Below, piece after piece: positions 32,302-35,926 of a stretch of DNA of 35,926 nt; the first letter of the stretch is position 1; every line of letters begins with the position of its first letter. Source of the stretch: Nitrospirillum amazonense (GTDB taxonomy: Bacteria; Pseudomonadota; Alphaproteobacteria; Azospirillales; Azospirillaceae); contig NZ_VITN01000038.1 in NCBI RefSeq assembly GCF_007828045.1, positions 1-35,926 on the forward strand. Reading direction: 5' to 3'. Position numbers and translations under genes: made by a program. The notes under the pieces are model-generated. The model had not been told where the DNA came from, did not search any database, and worked only from the letters and a program-made list of their open reading frames with translations.

Positions 32302-34662
32302 TTAGAACCCGGCCTTCAGGGTGACGAAGAACTGGCGCGGGGCCAGCGGGTAAATGGCGTAGGTGCCGGAGGCCGAGCCCACGGTGATGGTGCTGGCCGC
32401 CTTTTTGTCCATCAGGTTGGTGACGTTCAGCGCGATAGAGGACGACTTCACGCCCGGGGCGATGGCGCCCAGATCGTAGCTGGCCTCCAGGTTGAACTGC
32501 CAATAGGACGGGACCCACAGGTCGTTGGTGTAGGTGGCGTAGCGCTTGCCGTAGTACTCGCCGCTGACCTTGGCCCCGAAGGCGTCGTAGTTGGTGCTGA
32601 CGATGAAGCGGTTCATCCATTCCGGATCGCCGGGGATCAGCTTGCCGGCGGTCTGCACCGTGCTGGCACCGCTGACGTAGTTCTGGTCGTACTGGGAGTG
32701 GTTGTAGGACAGGGCGTCGTAGACCGAGAAGTGGTCGCCCAGGTGCACGGTGGCGGCCACGTCGACGCCGTCGGTGGTGACGCTGCCCACGTTCTGCAGG
32801 ATGCCGACGCCGCCCACGAAGCTGGTGAGGGTGGCGTTCGGGCTGATCAGCAGCTGACGGTTGCTGAAATCGACGTGGTAGTAGTTGATCTGGCCGCCGA
32901 TGCCGGTGATGAAGCCCAGGTCCACCGGGTGGTCGCCGCGCCAGCCGGCCTCATAGGTCCACGAGGTCTCGGGGTTGCCGGTCTGCTTGAACAGGTCGAA
33001 GGCCGCCTGGTTGCCCAGGCTCCACGGCGAGGCGCCGCCCAGGCCATAGGTGATGTACTGGCGCAGGTTCTTCTGGATGTTGAAGAACAGCTGGTCGTTG
33101 CTGGTGATGTCCCACAGGGCACCCACCTGCGGCAGGAAACCCTCCTTGGTGTCGATCTGGCCCTGCGGCAGGTTCACGGTGGTGCCGCTGTAGGAACCAG
33201 GCAGGGGCTGCACCGGCATCTTGCCGTCGGCGAACTGCAGGCTGGCCTTGAAACCGGCCTGCAGCTTCACGGTGGGCAGCACTTGCCACTGGTCCTGCAG
33301 GTAGGGCTGGATCACGTCGTTGGTGATCTTGCTTTCCACCTGGGTGAACAGCGCATTGTCCGGGACATCATAGGGCGTCAGCGGGTTGGTCAGCGACAGC
33401 TGGTACCAGCGCCGGGCGGTCGTGGTCTCGTTATGCTCCCACCACACGCCACCTTCGATCTGGTGATCGCCCAGGGTGTAGGTGGCGTTGGAGCGCACGC
33501 CCTCGCGGTCGATGGTGTACTCGGTGGTGCGCACGCCGTAGCCGGTGTTGCCCAGCACGGTCTTCAGGTCCTGGGTCGGGTAATAGACCTTGAACACCGA
33601 GGCGGCGCCGCTAATGGGCAGGGCCACGATGCCACGGCCGTCGTCGTGGTGGTAGTACACCTGGTTGTGCCACACCAAATCGTCGCTGAACTGGTAGTCA
33701 TAGCTGACGTAGCCCAGGTAGTCGGTACGCTGCGCCGCGCTGAAATAGTTGGAATAGTTGGCGCCCAGGGCCGCCGGGGTGTTGCCCCTGGCGTCCACGT
33801 AGGTCAGCGCCTTGGCCAGATCCGGGTACAGGAAGGGGCGGGTGTAGGGCTGGTAGGCCTGGTTGGCGGCGATGGAGGTTGCGTCCTCGTTGGGCTCGAC
33901 CTTGTCCGACCAGTCGAAGAAGGCCTTCAGCGTGCCCTTGTCACCGGCATGCACGAACTTGCCGTTGACCTGGTAGCCGCCCTGCTGCCCGTTGAAATCC
34001 CAGGCGCGGGAGTCCTGCCGCACGAAGGAGACGTAACCGCTGTTGCCGCCGCCCAGGTCGCCGGTGTCGATGCGGGCGAAGGTGCGGAAGGTGTCGTAGC
34101 TGCCGAACACCTGCTCCACCTGCGCGCCGGCCTCATCCTTGGGATCGTCTGAGAACACGGCCAGCGTGCCGCCCAGGTTGCTGGTGGAGGCGGTGCCCAG
34201 GTCACCGGCGCCGGACGCCAGGCTGATGCGGCCGATGTTCTCGCTGATGATGGCGCGCTGCGGCGACAGGCCGTTGTAGTTGCCATAGGACTGGTCGCCC
34301 AGCGGCACGCCATCCAGGGTATAACCCAGCTGCTGGGCGTTGAAGCCGTGGATGTAGAGCGAGGAGTTCTGCTCGTTGTTGCCCCACGGATCGGCATTCT
34401 GGAAGATGACGCCGGGCAGCATGTTGATGGCCTTCACCGCATTCACGCCCGGCATGATGGCCTGGATCTCGCGCGTCGGCAGCTCGATTTCCGACGCGGA
34501 GCGGCGGGACGAGGTGACGATGACCTCCTGCATCTGATCGGTGTCGGCGGCGGCCGCGTCGGGCGCCCTCTGGTCGGGCGCCCTTTGGGCCGACGCGGGC
34601 AGGGTCAGGCCGGTCATCAGCGCCAGGGCGGCGGCCGATGCCAACAGGTGACGGATTTGCAT
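32302..34662 (-). CDS. TonB-dependent outer-membrane receptor
   Basis: This 786-residue protein has a signal peptide ending near residue 25 (ASA-QR), a TonB-box-like EVIVTSSRR at about residues 46-54, and a plug domain to about residue 180. The plug contains ILYIHGF-like SSLYIHGFNAQQLGYTLDGV. A 22-strand barrel follows and ends with the aromatic C-terminus FVTLKAGF. Length is normal. It imports a siderophore, vitamin or oligosaccharide using TonB energy; the ligand is not clear, and no ferric-reductase or sugar genes adjoin it. GGGGGAAAG precedes the start. A LysR gene lies downstream on the same strand. Confidence 0.95.
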   Translation of the reverse strand: MQIRHLLASAAALALMTGLTLPASAQRAPDQRAPDAAAADTDQMQEVIVTSSRRSASEIELPTREIQAIMPGVNAVKAINMLPGVIFQNADPWGNNEQNSSLYIHGFNAQQLGYTLDGVPLGDQSYGNYNGLSPQRAIISENIGRISLASGAGDLGTASTSNLGGTLAVFSDDPKDEAGAQVEQVFGSYDTFRTFARIDTGDLGGGNSGYVSFVRQDSRAWDFNGQQGGYQVNGKFVHAGDKGTLKAFFDWSDKVEPNEDATSIAANQAYQPYTRPFLYPDLAKALTYVDARGNTPAALGANYSNYFSAAQRTDYLGYVSYDYQFSDDLVWHNQVYYHHDDGRGIVALPISGAASVFKVYYPTQDLKTVLGNTGYGVRTTEYTIDREGVRSNATYTLGDHQIEGGVWWEHNETTTARRWYQLSLTNPLTPYDVPDNALFTQVESKITNDVIQPYLQDQWQVLPTVKLQAGFKASLQFADGKMPVQPLPGSYSGTTVNLPQGQIDTKEGFLPQVGALWDITSNDQLFFNIQKNLRQYITYGLGGASPWSLGNQAAFDLFKQTGNPETSWTYEAGWRGDHPVDLGFITGIGGQINYYHVDFSNRQLLISPNATLTSFVGGVGILQNVGSVTTDGVDVAATVHLGDHFSVYDALSYNHSQYDQNYVSGASTVQTAGKLIPGDPEWMNRFIVSTNYDAFGAKVSGEYYGKRYATYTNDLWVPSYWQFNLEASYDLGAIAPGVKSSSIALNVTNLMDKKAASTITVGSASGTYAIYPLAPRQFFVTLKAGF

Positions 34663-34978
34663 TTCTTTCCCCCAGGGTTATGAAATTTCTGGGGTAATAG
34701 CCAGGCTACCGCAGTGCGGCAAATTAAGTTTTGATTTCAGAATCGGCGCAGGAACATTACAAAATCATGCAAGTTATACTTACAACGAATGGTTTCTGGC
34801 CACCGTGATTATGCCCAAAGGGCAATATACTGAGTAATTGCCGCGGTGGCGAGATGCCGCAAATGCGAAGGGATGCCTGCTGGCGGGCGGGGGGCGCCGT
34901 CCTGTCGTCACATTCTTGCACCTGGTTATCGGCGGGCCCTATAAAACCTCATCCATTGTTCAGATTCAGGTCTGCGCC
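34663..34978. other. 316-bp divergent promoter region between TonB receptor and soxR
   Basis: I see no gene here. An 11-bp palindrome CCGCAGTGCGG lies at 34709-34719, about 50 bp before the TonB receptor start. The stretch 34720-34840 is AT-rich and likely holds both promoters. I looked for a SoxR-type box (an 18-bp palindrome with CCTCAAGT-like arms) and did not find one. Confidence 0.5.
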
Positions 34979-35497
34979 ATGCCTGCTTCGCCAAAGCTGC
35001 CCCCTGCCAAATTGCCCTCTGCCAAACTGCCCCCTGCCAAACTGAAACGTGAACTTTCCGTGGGGGAGGTGGCGAAACGCGCGGGTGTCGCCGTTTCCAC
35101 CCTGCATTTCTACGAGAGCAAGGGCCTGATAACGGCCAGCCGCAGCACCGGCAACCAGCGCCGCTACCCGCGCGAAATCCTGCGGCGCATCGCCATCATC
35201 CGCGTGGCCCAGCGCGCCGGCATCGCCCTGGCGGACATCCATGCCGCCCTGGGCACCATACCGGACGGGCGCACCCCCACCCAGGCCGACTGGCGCCGCC
35301 TGTCAAGCGGCTGGAGGGACATGCTGCAGCAGCGCATCGACAGCCTGATGCAATTGCGCGACCAACTGGAAACCTGCATCGGTTGCGGCTGTCTGTCGCT
35401 GGCCGACTGCCCCTTGCGCAACCCCTACGACCGCTTGGGCGCCAATGCGGCGGGGCCGGTGCTGTTGCGGCCGGGCGTGGGGGAGACAGGGGAGTAA
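34979..35497 (+). CDS. soxR: SoxR, redox-sensing MerR-family activator
   Basis: This 172-residue protein has the MerR-type winged helix [20 protein letters not shown] at about residues 26-45, the [20 protein letters not shown] wing, a dimerisation helix and the cluster site. The cluster motif is Cys133, 136, 138 and 144 in [12 protein letters not shown], the C-x2-C-x-C-x5-C spacing of SoxR [2Fe-2S] proteins. The protein activates genes when redox-cycling compounds oxidise the cluster. Outside enterics it usually controls efflux pumps rather than SoxS. Unlike typical SoxR, it has an N-terminal extension with three LPPAK-like pentapeptides. No soxS gene is present. Confidence 0.95.
   Translation: MPASPKLPPAKLPSAKLPPAKLKRELSVGEVAKRAGVAVSTLHFYESKGLITASRSTGNQRRYPREILRRIAIIRVAQRAGIALADIHAALGTIPDGRTPTQADWRRLSSGWRDMLQQRIDSLMQLRDQLETCIGCGCLSLADCPLRNPYDRLGANAAGPVLLRPGVGETGE
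34997..35041 (+). repeat. Three 15-bp tandem repeats in the 5' end of soxR
   Basis: CTGCCCCCTGCCAAA is present three times in tandem (34997-35011, 35012-35026, 35027-35041; the middle copy has two changes). The in-frame units encode [10 protein letters not shown] and LPPAK before the DNA-binding domain. Such a repeat can gain or lose units without breaking the frame. Confidence 0.9.
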
Positions 35498-35510
35498 GGC
35501 GACGGTGGTC

Positions 35511-35628
35511 TTAAGGCAACATCAGGGGAACGTTGCTTGAGGCGGCGGCTTGGCGCAACGCCTTGTCAAAAGTGGCGAGCGGCAGGCCCGATCTCAGCGC
35601 CGGAGCTATCGATGACGCACAGGGTCAT
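35511..35628 (-). pseudogene. vapC-like PIN-domain toxin remnant (internal deletion)
   Basis: A start codon at 35628 overlaps the stop of the antitoxin remnant and begins MTLCVIDSS, the first strand and catalytic Asp of a PIN-domain toxin. After about ten codons the frame changes, and the next frame reads GLPLATFDKALRQAA and ends VPLMLP at 35511. This is the C-terminal part of a VapC, with the last catalytic Asp in ATFDKAL. The roughly 80 residues normally between these parts are missing, and the parts are out of frame. A large internal deletion has therefore killed the toxin. Too short to be seen as one ORF. Confidence 0.72.
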
Positions 35629-35832
35629 CGACGGCCTTCAAGACGGTATTCATCCAACTCAGCCATTGTGAAGGGCGTCTGGTCCTTGGCCGCGATGGAA
35701 TGGCGCAGCGCCGTCAGCGCGGATGCGGCTGCTTTCGCTGAGGCGATGTCCTTGCCACCATCGATAGGGCTGAGTTTGGCGACGGGACGGCCGTGGCGGG
35801 TGATAATTACTTCCTCACCCGCCTCGACCTTA
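35625..35832 (-). pseudogene. Phd/YefM-like antitoxin, 5' end lost
   Basis: Translating the minus strand gives KVEAGEEVIITRHGRPVAKL, the core of a Phd/YefM-type antitoxin. The tail that follows ends FTMAELDEYRLEGRR with stop TGA at 35625, overlapping the toxin ATG. The normal N-terminal 15-20 residues, with the start codon and promoter, are missing. Similarity ends at the point where an IS-like end begins, near 35833. Without a start the antitoxin is not made, which is tolerable only because the toxin is also broken. Confidence 0.72.
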
Positions 35833-35926
35833 GGGACTGTTGATAAATAAATGAATCAATGATTTTTTGCGGTTTGGGGATTCTCCGGCTGACACGGAGC
35901 TTATAGAATCGCCGGATGATTGATCA
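35833..35926. mobile_element. Probable end of an IS5-family-like insertion sequence, cut by the window end
   Basis: Starting at GGACTGTTGATAAAT, the sequence changes from coding antitoxin to AT-rich DNA. The end resembles terminal repeats of IS5-family elements of the type GG-TGTTGA-AAAT. The four bases before it, TTAG, fit the YTAR targets of IS5-group elements. Inside is an inverted GATTC...GAATC with CCGG motifs. A possible ATG ATT GAT at 35916 could start a transposase. The other end and the transposase lie outside the window, so the family is only a suggestion. Confidence 0.45.

Noticed and set aside
34663-34978. SoxR binding box upstream of soxR or the TonB receptor
   Set aside because: I looked for an 18-bp palindrome with CCTCAAGT-like arms and found none, so the targets of SoxR are likely elsewhere.

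Overview
The window is GC-rich, tightly packed DNA from a Gram-negative bacterium. A TonB-dependent receptor, an autotransporter, an IalB-like protein, RND and EmrAB-type pumps, and the codon usage fit an alphaproteobacterium. An Azospirillaceae/Rhodospirillales origin is my guess from gene content, not a demonstrated placement. I see no tRNA, rRNA or CRISPR array.

Layout. 1-3.6 kb: a TetR repressor divergent from an EmrA/EmrB-type pump, with two matching 21-bp palindromes between them. 3.6-4.7 kb: an AT-richer island with a PGRP/Amidase_2-type peptidoglycan amidase, interrupted by two frameshifts, overlapping a small secreted protein. 4.8-7.6 kb: an AhpD-like protein divergent from a MocR-type regulator, then an isochorismatase-family hydrolase preceded by a possible leader peptide and by a hairpin over its ribosome binding site. 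7.8-19.8 kb: a surface block on the plus strand with a 2195-residue autotransporter, an IalB-like protein, a TPR-sulfotransferase with a basic tail, a TPR-glycosyltransferase-like protein and a lipoprotein hydrolase. 19.8-23.3 kb: a sugar pair (AGE-family epimerase, GH31 glycosidase). 23.4-23.9 kb: a ParE/RelE-type toxin-antitoxin pair. 23.9-29.3 kb: an RND pump operon ordered hydrolase, adaptor, transporter, as in llpE-bpeEF/ceoAB of Burkholderia, with no outer-membrane channel gene and with an Asp in place of the hydrolase's nucleophile Ser. 29.5-31.1 kb: a small membrane protein, then an NlpC/P60 peptidase followed by a small secreted protein. 31.2-34.7 kb: a LysR regulator and a TonB-dependent receptor. 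35.0-35.5 kb: SoxR with an N-terminal pentapeptide repeat. 35.5-35.9 kb: a decayed phd/vapC module, apparently cut by an IS end that runs off the window.

Most interesting: two unrelated peptidoglycan hydrolases without signal peptides are each followed at once by a small gene with a signal peptide. This is the arrangement of interbacterial effector-immunity pairs such as T6SS Tae/Tai. In the first pair, the hydrolase appears to have lost single A bases in two short A runs. Restoring them gives a continuous reading frame that overlaps the partner start by 7 nt. The second candidate is the adhesin block, where two potential modifying enzymes lie beside a large repetitive autotransporter.
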